Shown: piece after piece, positions 34,145-42,282 of the stretch
Position numbering within the stretch: position 1 is the first letter of the stretch
Layout: every line of letters starts with the position of its first letter
Source: CAWCDJ01 sp963836015
GTDB lineage: Bacteria > Acidobacteriota > Terriglobia > Bryobacterales > Bryobacteraceae
Direction: 5' to 3'
Assembly (NCBI GenBank): GCA_963836015.1
Contig: CAWIIF010000015.1
Span: 930,001 to 994,000, forward strand
DNA: 64,000 nucleotides
Program-made: the position numbers and the translations under genes
The notes under the pieces: model-generated
Database searches by the model: none
What the model was told of the DNA's origin: nothing
Seen by the model: only the letters and a program-made list of their open reading frames with translations

Positions 34145-34980
34145 TGGCCGCGCCGGTCCTCCATCCGATGACGCCCCGGCCTTACCGACTGCGGGCCACG
34201 CACCGCGAAACGGCCGACACGTTCACAGTCGAACTGGAGCCGGTTCGCGCTCCGGACGGCGCCTTCACCGCCGGGCAGTTCAACATGCTCTATGTCTTCG
34301 GAGTGGGCGAGGTGCCCATCTCGATCAGCAGCAGCCCCTTGCAGCCCGCAACCCTGATGCACACCACGCGCGCGGTGGGAGCGGTGACGCGCGCGATGGG
34401 CAAGCTGAAGCCCGGCGACGCGATGGGTGTGCGCGGCCCGTTCGGGAGCAGTTGGCCGGTAGAGCAGCTGGCGGGGCGCGATGTGGTGATTGTGGCGGGC
34501 GGCATCGGGCTGGCGCCGCTGCGTCCGGCTCTGTACGAAATTCTTGCGCGGCGCGAACAGTTCGCCAGAGTGGTTCTGCTGTACGGCACACGCACGCCGG
34601 CCGACATCCTCTTCCGCAAGGAGCTCAAGCAGTGGCAGGCCGTCTCCCGTCTGCCGGTGTTCGTCACGGTCGACCGGGCCGCAGGCGCATGGCGCGGCTC
34701 GGTGGGAGTGGTGACCACTCTCATCGCGCGCGCCCCGTTCGACCCGGGCAACGCGGCGGCTTTGGTGTGCGGTCCGGAAGTGATGATGCGTTTCAGCGCC
34801 GCCGAACTCGAGAGGCGCGGCGTGCGGACCGATAGGATTTACGTCTCGATGGAGCGCAACATGAAGTGCGCGGTCGGCTTTTGCGGGCACTGCCAGTTCG
34901 GCCCCACGTTCATCTGCAAGGACGGGCCGGTGTTCGCCTGGGACCGGGTCAGGCCGCTGACCTCGGTCCGGGAGCTTTGA
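34144..34980 (+). CDS. hydG: Group 3b hydrogenase, FAD/NAD(P)-binding gamma subunit (HydG-like)
   Basis: The product of 278 residues is a ferredoxin-NADP reductase-like module. It has an FAD-binding barrel (FTAGQFNMLYVFGVGEVPISISSSP), the NAD(P) domain (RDVVIVAGGIGLAPLRPALYEIL, LLYGTRTPADILFRKEL) and a C-terminal 2Fe-2S site with Cys242, Cys247, Cys250 and Cys258 (CAVGFCGHCQFGPTFIC). It passes electrons between NAD(P)H and the iron-sulfur subunit. The ATG at 34144 overlaps the stop of the previous gene by one base. The long open frame starting at 33937 runs in another frame through the upstream gene. Confidence 0.92.
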   Translation: MAAPVLHPMTPRPYRLRATHRETADTFTVELEPVRAPDGAFTAGQFNMLYVFGVGEVPISISSSPLQPATLMHTTRAVGAVTRAMGKLKPGDAMGVRGPFGSSWPVEQLAGRDVVIVAGGIGLAPLRPALYEILARREQFARVVLLYGTRTPADILFRKELKQWQAVSRLPVFVTVDRAAGAWRGSVGVVTTLIARAPFDPGNAAALVCGPEVMMRFSAAELERRGVRTDRIYVSMERNMKCAVGFCGHCQFGPTFICKDGPVFAWDRVRPLTSVREL

Positions 34981-34981
34981 A

Positions 34982-35776
34982 ATGGCGGCGCCCTCCAAGC
35001 CCAAGCTGGCCGTGTGGAAGTTCGCCTCCTGCGATGGCTGCCAATTGAGCGTGCTCGATTGCGAGGACGAATTGCTGGCCCTGGCCGGCGCCATCGACAT
35101 CGCTCATTTTACGGAAGCCTCCAGCGCCGACGGGAAGGGTCCTTATGATCTGTCGCTGGTCGAGGGGTCGATCACCACTCCGCACGACGCCGAGCGGATC
35201 CACAAAGTCCGCCGGGCATCCCGCTACCTGGTCACGATCGGGGCCTGCGCCACCGCGGGGGGCATCCAGGCTCTCCGCAATTTCGCGAACGTCAACGAGT
35301 TCATCTCCATCGTCTATGCCAGCCCGCAGTACATCGAGACGCTCCGCACCTCGACCCCCATCGCGGAGCACGTCCGTGTGGATTTCGAGCTTCGCGGATG
35401 CCCCATCAACAACCGCCAGTTGCTGGAGGTGGTGGGCGCGTTCCTGAACGGCCGCAAGCCCAATGTGCCTTCGCACAGCGTGTGCCTGGAGTGCAAGCGG
35501 CGCGGTACGGTGTGCGTGATGGTGGCGCGGGGTACGCCCTGCCTCGGCCCGGTTACCCACGCCGGATGCGGCGCCTTGTGCCCTTCGTACGATCGCGGCT
35601 GCTACGGCTGTTACGGGCCCATGGAGACGCCCAATACCGGGTCGCTCGGGGAGGCGTGGCGGCAGCTCGGAGCCAAAGAGCAGGACCTGGTGCGCGTGTT
35701 CCGCACGTTCAACGCGTGGTCTACGCCCTTCCGCCGGGAGAGTGAAGCGCATGAAGACAAGAACCGTCAAAGTTGA
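34982..35776 (+). CDS. hydD: Group 3b [NiFe]-hydrogenase small subunit (HydD-like)
   Basis: The product of 264 residues is the electron-transferring small subunit. The proximal cluster ligands are seen: Cys17/Cys20 in ASCDGCQLSVLD, GACATAGG, and the later Cys in LRGCPINNRQ. Additional cysteines (CLECKRRGTVC, CLGPVTHAGCGALCPSYDRGCYGC) point to two further 4Fe-4S clusters, typical of group 3 enzymes. There is no Tat leader, so the enzyme is cytoplasmic. The start is one base after hydG, and the gene overlaps the large subunit by 26 nt. Confidence 0.93.
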   Translation: MAAPSKPKLAVWKFASCDGCQLSVLDCEDELLALAGAIDIAHFTEASSADGKGPYDLSLVEGSITTPHDAERIHKVRRASRYLVTIGACATAGGIQALRNFANVNEFISIVYASPQYIETLRTSTPIAEHVRVDFELRGCPINNRQLLEVVGAFLNGRKPNVPSHSVCLECKRRGTVCVMVARGTPCLGPVTHAGCGALCPSYDRGCYGCYGPMETPNTGSLGEAWRQLGAKEQDLVRVFRTFNAWSTPFRRESEAHEDKNRQS

Positions 35777-37040
35777 TGCGCTCGCGCGGGTGGAGGGCGA
35801 GGGCGGCCTCACCATCCGAATCAGGAACAACGCGGTCGCGGACGTAAAGCTGAAGATCTTTGAACCGCCCCGCTTCTTCGAGTCGTTCCTGCGCGGCCGC
35901 GGCTACACCGAGGTACCCGATATCACCGCTCGCATTTGCGGCATCTGTCCGGTCGCCTACCAGATGAGCTCGGTCCGCGCCATCGAAGACGCATTCGGGG
36001 TCGAAGTCGAAGGACAACTGCGCGCGCTGCGCCGCCTGCTCTATTGCGGAGAATGGATCGAGAGCCACGCGCTGCACATCTACCTGCTGCACGCCCCCGA
36101 TTTCTGCGGCTACCCCGATGCCATTTCGATGGCGCGCGATTTTCCGGGAATCGTGGAGCGCGGCCTGCGCCTGAAGAAGACCGGCAATGCGCTGATGGCG
36201 CTCCTGGGCGGGCGGGAGATCCATCCGATCAACGTGCGGGCCGGCGGCTTCTACAAGACGCCCTCGCGGCGCGACCTGCAGCCGGTGGCCGAGGAGTTGA
36301 AGTGGGCGCGGGATGCCGCCTTCGAAACGGTACGCTGGGTAGCCGGTCTCCCGGTTCCCGATTTCGAGCGCGATTATGTGTTCGTCGCTTTGCGCCCGGC
36401 CGAGGGATATCCGATCGACGAAGGCCGCCTGGTATCCAACAGGGGATTGGACATTCCGGTGAGGGAGTACGACGATCACTTCGCCGAACATCAGGTGGCG
36501 CATTCCACCGCGCTGCATTCGACGTTGAAGGGGAACGGCGCCTATTTCGCCGGTCCACTTGCGCGCTACAACCTGAACTATGACCGGCTCTCCCCCTTAG
36601 CGCAGGAAGCGGCGCGCGCCGCCGGTATGGGACCGGTGTGCCGCAATCCCTTCCGCGGCATTACCGTGCGCGCCATCGAGATCCTGTACGCCTGCGAGGA
36701 AGCGCTGCGGCTCATCGATCGATACGAGGCGCCCGCCTTGCCGGCCGTGGACCTGCCGGTACACGCCGCCACGGGATACGGGTGCACGGAGGCGCCGCGC
36801 GGCATTCTCTACCATCGCTACCGCCTGGACGACCACGGAACCGTGCTCGACGCCCGGATCGTCCCGCCCACGTCGCAGAACCAGCGGACGATCGAGGAGG
36901 ATCTTCGCGAATTCGTCCCTCAGCTTCTGGATCTGCCCGAAGCACAGCTACGCTCGAAGTGCGAGCAGGCGATTCGGAACTACGACCCTTGCATCTCCTG
37001 CGCGACGCATTTTCTGAAACTGGAGGTGGACCGCGCCTAG
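35751..37040 (+). CDS. hydA: Group 3b [NiFe]-hydrogenase large (catalytic) subunit (HydA-like)
   Basis: The product of 429 residues contains both nickel-binding motifs: RICGIC (Cys63, Cys66) and DPCISCATH (Cys414, Cys417, His420). It is followed by a 9-residue tail that the maturation protease would remove after His420. Inserts and length fit group 3b, the bidirectional NADP-linked soluble hydrogenases. The ATG at 35751 is used; a GTG at 35742 is possible. With hydB, hydG and hydD it forms the four-subunit enzyme. Likely roles are disposal of excess reductant as H2 or use of H2 as a supplementary electron source. Group 3b rather than 3d is my assignment from the subunit composition. Confidence 0.93.
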   Translation: MKTRTVKVDALARVEGEGGLTIRIRNNAVADVKLKIFEPPRFFESFLRGRGYTEVPDITARICGICPVAYQMSSVRAIEDAFGVEVEGQLRALRRLLYCGEWIESHALHIYLLHAPDFCGYPDAISMARDFPGIVERGLRLKKTGNALMALLGGREIHPINVRAGGFYKTPSRRDLQPVAEELKWARDAAFETVRWVAGLPVPDFERDYVFVALRPAEGYPIDEGRLVSNRGLDIPVREYDDHFAEHQVAHSTALHSTLKGNGAYFAGPLARYNLNYDRLSPLAQEAARAAGMGPVCRNPFRGITVRAIEILYACEEALRLIDRYEAPALPAVDLPVHAATGYGCTEAPRGILYHRYRLDDHGTVLDARIVPPTSQNQRTIEEDLREFVPQLLDLPEAQLRSKCEQAIRNYDPCISCATHFLKLEVDRA

Positions 37041-37044
37041 CGAT

Positions 37045-37542
37045 ATGCGACATGTTCTGATTGTCGGATTGGGAAACGGCTCCCGCGGGGACGACGCCGC
37101 CGGGCTGCTGGCGGCCCGGGAACTATGCCGCCTCAGCCGGGGCCGGTTCGCGGTGTGCGAACACGAAGGCGACGGCCTGACGCTGCTGGAACTCTGGGAT
37201 GCCGCGGCTGCCGTGATCCTCATCGACGCAGTCCACAGCGGACGGCCGCCGGGCACGATCCACCGCTTCGACGCGACTTCGAAGAGGCTGCCGCATGCTG
37301 AATGGCGGCACTCCACGCACGCACTCGGCGCAGGTGAAGCCATCGAACTGGCGCGCGCTTTGAAGCGGCTGCCGCCGCGCATGATCGTCTACGGAATCGA
37401 GTCGCGGAACTTCACGCCCGGCAGCGCGGTTTCACCGCCGGTCGAGCGGGCCATACCGAAGGTGGTGCGGCGCGTTCTCACCGCTGCCACAAAATCTGGC
37501 CGGCTTCGAGGGGCACGGACGCCCCGGAGTGGTAAGGGATGA
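37045..37542 (+). CDS. Hydrogenase maturation protease
   Basis: The product of 165 residues has the family fold: VLIVGLGNGSRGDDAAGLLAA at the start, EHEGDGLTLLELWDAAAAVILIDAV with the acidic nickel-sensing residues, and a His in HSTHALGAGEAIELAR. These peptidases cut the C-terminal tail of the large subunit after nickel insertion. The target tail is FLKLEVDRA of the adjacent hydA product. It begins 4 nt after hydA. The 3' end overlaps the convergent alpha-glucan phosphorylase by 65 bp; the last ~20 residues (GRLRGARTPRSGKG) look less conserved. No hypA-F genes are in the window. Confidence 0.9.
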   Translation: MRHVLIVGLGNGSRGDDAAGLLAARELCRLSRGRFAVCEHEGDGLTLLELWDAAAAVILIDAVHSGRPPGTIHRFDATSKRLPHAEWRHSTHALGAGEAIELARALKRLPPRMIVYGIESRNFTPGSAVSPPVERAIPKVVRRVLTAATKSGRLRGARTPRSGKG

Positions 37543-40009
37543 TGCGCGGCGTGTAATCGCCGGCGGGACGGTCCGCCGCGACCCGCGCGGAATACAGGTA
37601 TCCGCGCATCGATCCGACCAGCTCGGGGCCGCGCTCCATCGACTGCCGTATGGGCGGCTGGCCGTTGCGGCCCTCGGCATACAGCTCCACGAGTACGCTG
37701 TCCGGCTGGAGATCGTCCAGGTAAACCTGGACTCCGAAACTCCACCCGCCGTCCTGCGCTTCGACCCGCACCGCACCGAACCGCACGGCGTCCCAGTGCT
37801 GCGCAAGCTCGTCCCGCCAGCGGACCAGGTCCTTGCCCAGCGCGCCTTCCTGCGCCGCGCGGTCCTTGAACGCGGCGGCCGCCGGCAGGTAGTACTTCTC
37901 GGTGTATTCGCGGAGCGCGCGGTTGGCGGAAAACTGGGGCGTGAGGCGAGCCATGCTCTCCCGCATCCGCGCTACCCAGCCGGTGGGAATGCCCTGCGCG
38001 TCGCGCTGGTAGAATTCCGGGGCGACCTCGCGCTCCAGGATGCCATAGAGCGCCTCGGCTTCAGCAGCGTCCCACGCCGGGTCGTCGCCGTGTTCCTGCC
38101 CGTCTCCCAGGCTCCAGCCCACTTCTGGCGCATAGGCTTCGGCCCACCAGCCGTCGAGTTCGGAAAGATTGAGCCCACCATTGACCAGGATCTTCATGCC
38201 GCTGGTGCCGCTGGCTTCCCAGGGGCGCCGCGGCGTGTTGATCCAAACGTCCACACCTTCCACCAGGTGCGCCGCCAGAAGGCTGTCGTAATCGGCCAGA
38301 AAGATCGCGCGGCCCCAGACATCCGCGCGGCGGACGAACTCGTTCCATTCGCGAATCATGGCCTGCCCAGTGGAGTCCTGCGGATGGGCCTTCCCGGCCA
38401 CGATAAGCTGAACCGGCCGCTCGCGGTCGCAGAGAAGGCGGATCAGCCGCTCGCGATCGCGCAGCAAGAGGTTCGGGCGCTTGTATTCGGCAAAGCGGCG
38501 GGCGAACCCCAGCGTCAATGTATTAGGGTCGAAAGCATGCGCCGCGGCGGCCAGTTCGTGAGGCGGCGCGCCCTGGGTTGCCAGTTGGCGGGCCAGTCGC
38601 TTTCGCGCGTACTCCACCAACTCGCGGCGTGCTTCGCCGCGCACTTCCCAAAGGCGGACGTCGGGCACCGCGCGCAGGGAATCCTCCAAACCCTGCAAAG
38701 TACCGTTCCAGCGCTCCTTGCTGCAGGCCGCGGTCCACAGACGGTCGGCGGCGGCGGAGTCCCAAGTTGGCGTGTGGACGCCGTTGGTGACATGCCCGAC
38801 CGGCACCTCCGGCTGCGGCCACCGCGTGAAGAGGGGCTGAAAGATCCGCCGGCTCACTTCGCCGTGCAGGCGGCTCACGCCATTGGCCGCGCCGCTGCCG
38901 CGCAGGGCCAGGTAGGCCATATTGAACGGCTCCGCGCGGTCGGCGGGATTGCGCCGGCCGAGTGCCAGCAGATCGTCCAAGGAAATCCGAAGCCGTTCCT
39001 CCGCGTAGAATTTCAGATACTTCTCCATCAGCTCCGGCGCGAAACGGTCGAAGCCGGCTTCCACAGGGGTGTGCGTGGTGAAGAGATTGCCGGCCCGCGT
39101 GATCTCGAGGGCCACCGCGAACGGCTGCCCGGTATCCTGCATGTGGGTGCGGGCGCGCTCGAGTACGGCGAACGCGGCGTGACCTTCGTTCAGATGACAA
39201 ACCTCGGGCTGCATGCCGAGCGCCCGCAGGAGGCGCCAACCGCCGATCCCCAGAACCAGCTCCTGCACGAGCCGCAGCTCCGGGCCGCCGCCGTACAGTT
39301 CGCTGGTAATGCCTCGATACTCGGGAAGGTTGGCCGGGTCATTGGTATCGAGCAGATACAGCGTCCGGCGCCCGACCTGCGCCTGCCAGGCACGGATCCA
39401 GAGCTTGAAACCCGGAAGGATCACCGGCAGCCGCAGCCATTCGCCGTGTTCATCGCGCAGGGGCGCGATGGGGAGCTGTCCCGGATCGTTGAACGGGTAC
39501 AGCGCGTGCTGCGACCCGTGCGCGTCGATCATCTGCCGGAAATAGCCCTGCTGGTAGAGCAGTCCGACCGCCGCGACCGGGACGCCGAGGTCGCTCGCGG
39601 CCTTGAGCTGATCGCCCGCCACGTTGCCCAGGCCTCCGGAATAGATGGGCAGCGCTTCACTCAGCATGAACTCCATGCTGAAATAGGCCGCCACGGTCAG
39701 GGGCGCGCCGGCATGTTGCTGCTGAAACCAGGCGGATCCGTCCTCGACCTCCCGTTTCCCCTGCAGCACTCGCTCGAGCCGGGCGCGAAACTCGGGATCG
39801 GCGAGAGCGCTCTTGAGCTTGGCGGGCGAAGTGGTTTGCAGGACCACCCACGGGTTGTGTGTGAGCTCCCACAGCTCCGGCTCCAGGTGCGTCCACAATT
39901 CGTCGGCCGCGTGGTTCCACGAGCAGCGCAAATCGAGCGCCAGCTCCGCCAGGGCATCGGCGGTGCCGGCGTCCGGCGCGCGCTGCGTGTAGATGGGATT
40001 GCCCACCAT
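37478..40009 (-). CDS. glgP: Alpha-glucan (glycogen) phosphorylase
   Basis: The product of 843 residues fits the bacterial alpha-glucan phosphorylase type that has an N-terminal DUF3417 region (LALDLRCSWNHAADELWTHLEPELWE). It carries AYFSMEFMLSEALPIYSGGLGNVAGDQLKAASDLGVP, FTTHTPVEAGFDRF, and the pyridoxal-phosphate site EASGTSGMKILVNGGLN with Lys606. It cleaves alpha-1,4-glucan with phosphate to glucose 1-phosphate. It is the last of eight same-strand genes, 39 nt after the GT2 gene. The hydrogenase and the ferredoxin oxidoreductase nearby fit a stored-glucan, low-oxygen lifestyle. Confidence 0.93.
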   Translation of the reverse strand: MVGNPIYTQRAPDAGTADALAELALDLRCSWNHAADELWTHLEPELWELTHNPWVVLQTTSPAKLKSALADPEFRARLERVLQGKREVEDGSAWFQQQHAGAPLTVAAYFSMEFMLSEALPIYSGGLGNVAGDQLKAASDLGVPVAAVGLLYQQGYFRQMIDAHGSQHALYPFNDPGQLPIAPLRDEHGEWLRLPVILPGFKLWIRAWQAQVGRRTLYLLDTNDPANLPEYRGITSELYGGGPELRLVQELVLGIGGWRLLRALGMQPEVCHLNEGHAAFAVLERARTHMQDTGQPFAVALEITRAGNLFTTHTPVEAGFDRFAPELMEKYLKFYAEERLRISLDDLLALGRRNPADRAEPFNMAYLALRGSGAANGVSRLHGEVSRRIFQPLFTRWPQPEVPVGHVTNGVHTPTWDSAAADRLWTAACSKERWNGTLQGLEDSLRAVPDVRLWEVRGEARRELVEYARKRLARQLATQGAPPHELAAAAHAFDPNTLTLGFARRFAEYKRPNLLLRDRERLIRLLCDRERPVQLIVAGKAHPQDSTGQAMIREWNEFVRRADVWGRAIFLADYDSLLAAHLVEGVDVWINTPRRPWEASGTSGMKILVNGGLNLSELDGWWAEAYAPEVGWSLGDGQEHGDDPAWDAAEAEALYGILEREVAPEFYQRDAQGIPTGWVARMRESMARLTPQFSANRALREYTEKYYLPAAAAFKDRAAQEGALGKDLVRWRDELAQHWDAVRFGAVRVEAQDGGWSFGVQVYLDDLQPDSVLVELYAEGRNGQPPIRQSMERGPELVGSMRGYLYSARVAADRPAGDYTPRIIPYHSGASVPLEAGQILWQR

Positions 40010-40048
40010 CGAGGGGTCCTGCTTCGAGTATAACGATGCAGCAGGCGG

Positions 40049-40795
40049 TTACGCGCGGTCAATGTTCGGCAGGATGTGCGTTCTATTCCGGCGGCCCGCC
40101 ACGGAATACTGCAGCGTCGTCCGGATCACACCGGCGCCATAGACCAGGCTGCGGCGAAGGTTGATCGACGAGGCTTCCGGAAAATAGCGGGTCGGGCAGG
40201 AGATCTCGCCGATGCGAGCGCCCGCGAGGAGCGCCTGCACCACCAACTGGTTGTCGAACAGAAAGTCGTCGGAATTCTCCGCCAGGGGAAGCGCTTCGAG
40301 CAGCTCCTTGGAATACGCCCGGAAGCCGGTGTGATATTCCGAGAGACGCGCGCCGAGCACCAGGTTCTGAAACATGGTCAGCGCCCGGTTCGCCAGGAAT
40401 TTGTAGAACGGCATTCCGCCTTCGAGAGCGTGCCCGCCCAGGATCCGCGATGCGAGCGCCAGGTCGTAGACCCCAAATGCCACCATGCTGGCGAGGGCGG
40501 TCACCAGCAGCGGCGAGTATTGATAGTCCGGGTGGATCATCACTACGACGTCCGCAGCCGCGGCCAGAGCTGTCGCGTAGCAGGTCTTCTGGTTGGCGCC
40601 GTAGCCGCGGTTCCGGTCGTGAACCAGCACCGTCAGTCCCAGGTCGTGCGCAGCTTCCACCGTAGCGTCGGCGCTGCAGTCGTCCACCAGGATGCGCTCG
40701 TCCACTACTTCCGGCAATTCACGCACCGTGGCTTCGAGAGTTCTCGCCGCGTTGTAGGCAGGCATGACGACGGCGATTCTCTTACCGTTGATCAA
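40049..40795 (-). CDS. Family 2 glycosyltransferase
   Basis: The product of 248 residues has the GT-A fold of dolichyl-phosphate-sugar-synthase-like GT2 enzymes: IAVVMPAYNAARTLEATVREL, the metal site DDCSADATVEAA with DPD-like HPDYQYSPLL, and NRALTMFQNLVLGARLSEYHTGFRAYSKELLEAL. The last part (SCPTRYFPEASSINLRRSLVYGAGV) is typical of bacterial proteins annotated as GT2 or DPMS-like. There is no C-terminal membrane helix. The probable acceptor is a lipid or polyprenyl phosphate. It overlaps the preceding membrane-protein gene by 4 nt. Confidence 0.9.
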   Translation of the reverse strand: MINGKRIAVVMPAYNAARTLEATVRELPEVVDERILVDDCSADATVEAAHDLGLTVLVHDRNRGYGANQKTCYATALAAAADVVVMIHPDYQYSPLLVTALASMVAFGVYDLALASRILGGHALEGGMPFYKFLANRALTMFQNLVLGARLSEYHTGFRAYSKELLEALPLAENSDDFLFDNQLVVQALLAGARIGEISCPTRYFPEASSINLRRSLVYGAGVIRTTLQYSVAGRRNRTHILPNIDRA

Positions 40796-42282
40796 GGCCG
40801 GGAACCTCCTCGCGCGGATAGCGCGGCGACTTCACACACCGCCAGGTCGCGGTTCCGATACGGACAGTGCAACTCGACGGGGCCGGGGCTTCGCACCACG
40901 ATCCAGGTTACCGGATATTGGGCCGCCAGCCTCCGGAAGTCCGTCGCTCCGAAGTGCGCCCAACCGTGCTGTGCGCCGGATTCGCTCTTCCAATCCGCGG
41001 CCAGTTGCGGGAACAGCGACACGGCGCCGCTATCCTTCACGTCGTCGGCCAGAACGCTTCGCTCGGCCACCGCCCGGAAACCGTGCTGGTCCTCTCCAGG
41101 GCTCAGCATGTAGTCCGGATCGAGCGCGAACACGGCGCTTTTCGGCGTGTTCGCGCGGATCCACAGGAAGGCTTCATCCCAGTCGTTTCCATACGCGAGT
41201 CCCGGCCACTCCACGTGGGGGCTCGCGGGGTAGGCATCCCGCTGCAGCATCCACATCCCGGCTGCCAGCGGGACGAGCAGGCAGCACCAGCGCCAGGGAA
41301 CGGCCTTCAGTACATATTCCCCGAGCAGGCCTCCCAGCAGCAGCAGGAAAATTACGTACAACAACTGAAAGGCGCGCATGGGCTGCAGGCGCGTGTAATT
41401 CTCGAGCTGCGCGGTGCTCGACAGGAGCACTCCGGCGGCGGTGAACAGCAGCCCGAACCACACCAGCGTACGCGCCATACTGGTGAACGCCGGAGTGGTT
41501 CCGCGCGGACGGGCGTTCGCGAGCCACGCCAGGATCGCCAGGGGGGCCGCCACTCCGATCCACTCGTACCATTTCCAGTTGAACAGGAAAAAATAAGTGC
41601 GCGAAAGCAACGCTTCGCGCGCGGGCCCGGTCGACGGGCCGAACGGAAAGAGGAAGGGCACGGCCGCGAACGTTGCCGCGGCGCGCGGCCGCTTCACTAG
41701 TTCCATGCTGCCCATCAGCACGGCCGCGTAGAGGGCCATCTGTATGTGGACGAGGGCCGCCAGCACCAGCCAGGCCGCCGCCTGCTTCCGCCGTCTTCCG
41801 AGATAGCAGGCGATCGCGAAGACCGTGGCGGGCGTGGAGAGCGACCGCGCGGTCAGGTAAGGGTCCATCACGACCAGCGCGGTGCCCGCCACCGGAACGC
41901 TCAGCGCCGCCGCGACGATCGCCACCGCGGCCCATTGGGCGCGGCGGGATTCGAAGCACGCACGCGCCAGTTGCCACGACGCCGCCAGCAGCAGGAAGAT
42001 TCCCGCGAAATGCCAGAGGAAGATCACGGTATCGGCCGGCAGGCGAGTCAGCCTGGCGCTGTCGCCCACGATGTTCGAGAAGAACGACAGGTGCGCGTGC
42101 GTCAGGAAAAACTCCGAGCCGAACGGATACAGGCCCGGGTCGGCCACCTTCTTCACCGCGGGAATGTAGATCGCCGCGTCGTCCGCACCCAGGTGATAGC
42201 CGTGGACCAGCACGGCGAGGAAGGCGATCAGGAACAGCGCCGCGGCGTCCCGCAGCCGCGTCCAGCCTTCAGAAGAGAACAT
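40792..42282 (-). CDS. Polytopic membrane protein of unknown function
   Basis: The ATG at 42282 overlaps the end of the TonB receptor by 14 nt and gives 496 residues. About 10-11 hydrophobic segments follow: LFLIAFLAVLVHGYHLGADD, FLWHFAGIFLLLAASW, WAAVAIVAAALSVPVAGTAL and more. A soluble C-terminal domain of about 130 residues includes WDEAFLWIRANTPKSAVFALDPDYM and VTWIVVRSPGPVELHCPYRN. The layout is like that of GT-C-type glycosyltransferases or DUF2079/DUF6798-like proteins. I see no certain catalytic motif; HGYHLGADDAAIY could contain the acidic residue of a GT-C loop. It is translationally coupled to the GT2 gene, so both may act on the same lipid-linked sugar (inference). Confidence 0.75.
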   Translation of the reverse strand: MFSSEGWTRLRDAAALFLIAFLAVLVHGYHLGADDAAIYIPAVKKVADPGLYPFGSEFFLTHAHLSFFSNIVGDSARLTRLPADTVIFLWHFAGIFLLLAASWQLARACFESRRAQWAAVAIVAAALSVPVAGTALVVMDPYLTARSLSTPATVFAIACYLGRRRKQAAAWLVLAALVHIQMALYAAVLMGSMELVKRPRAAATFAAVPFLFPFGPSTGPAREALLSRTYFFLFNWKWYEWIGVAAPLAILAWLANARPRGTTPAFTSMARTLVWFGLLFTAAGVLLSSTAQLENYTRLQPMRAFQLLYVIFLLLLGGLLGEYVLKAVPWRWCCLLVPLAAGMWMLQRDAYPASPHVEWPGLAYGNDWDEAFLWIRANTPKSAVFALDPDYMLSPGEDQHGFRAVAERSVLADDVKDSGAVSLFPQLAADWKSESGAQHGWAHFGATDFRRLAAQYPVTWIVVRSPGPVELHCPYRNRDLAVCEVAALSARGGSRP

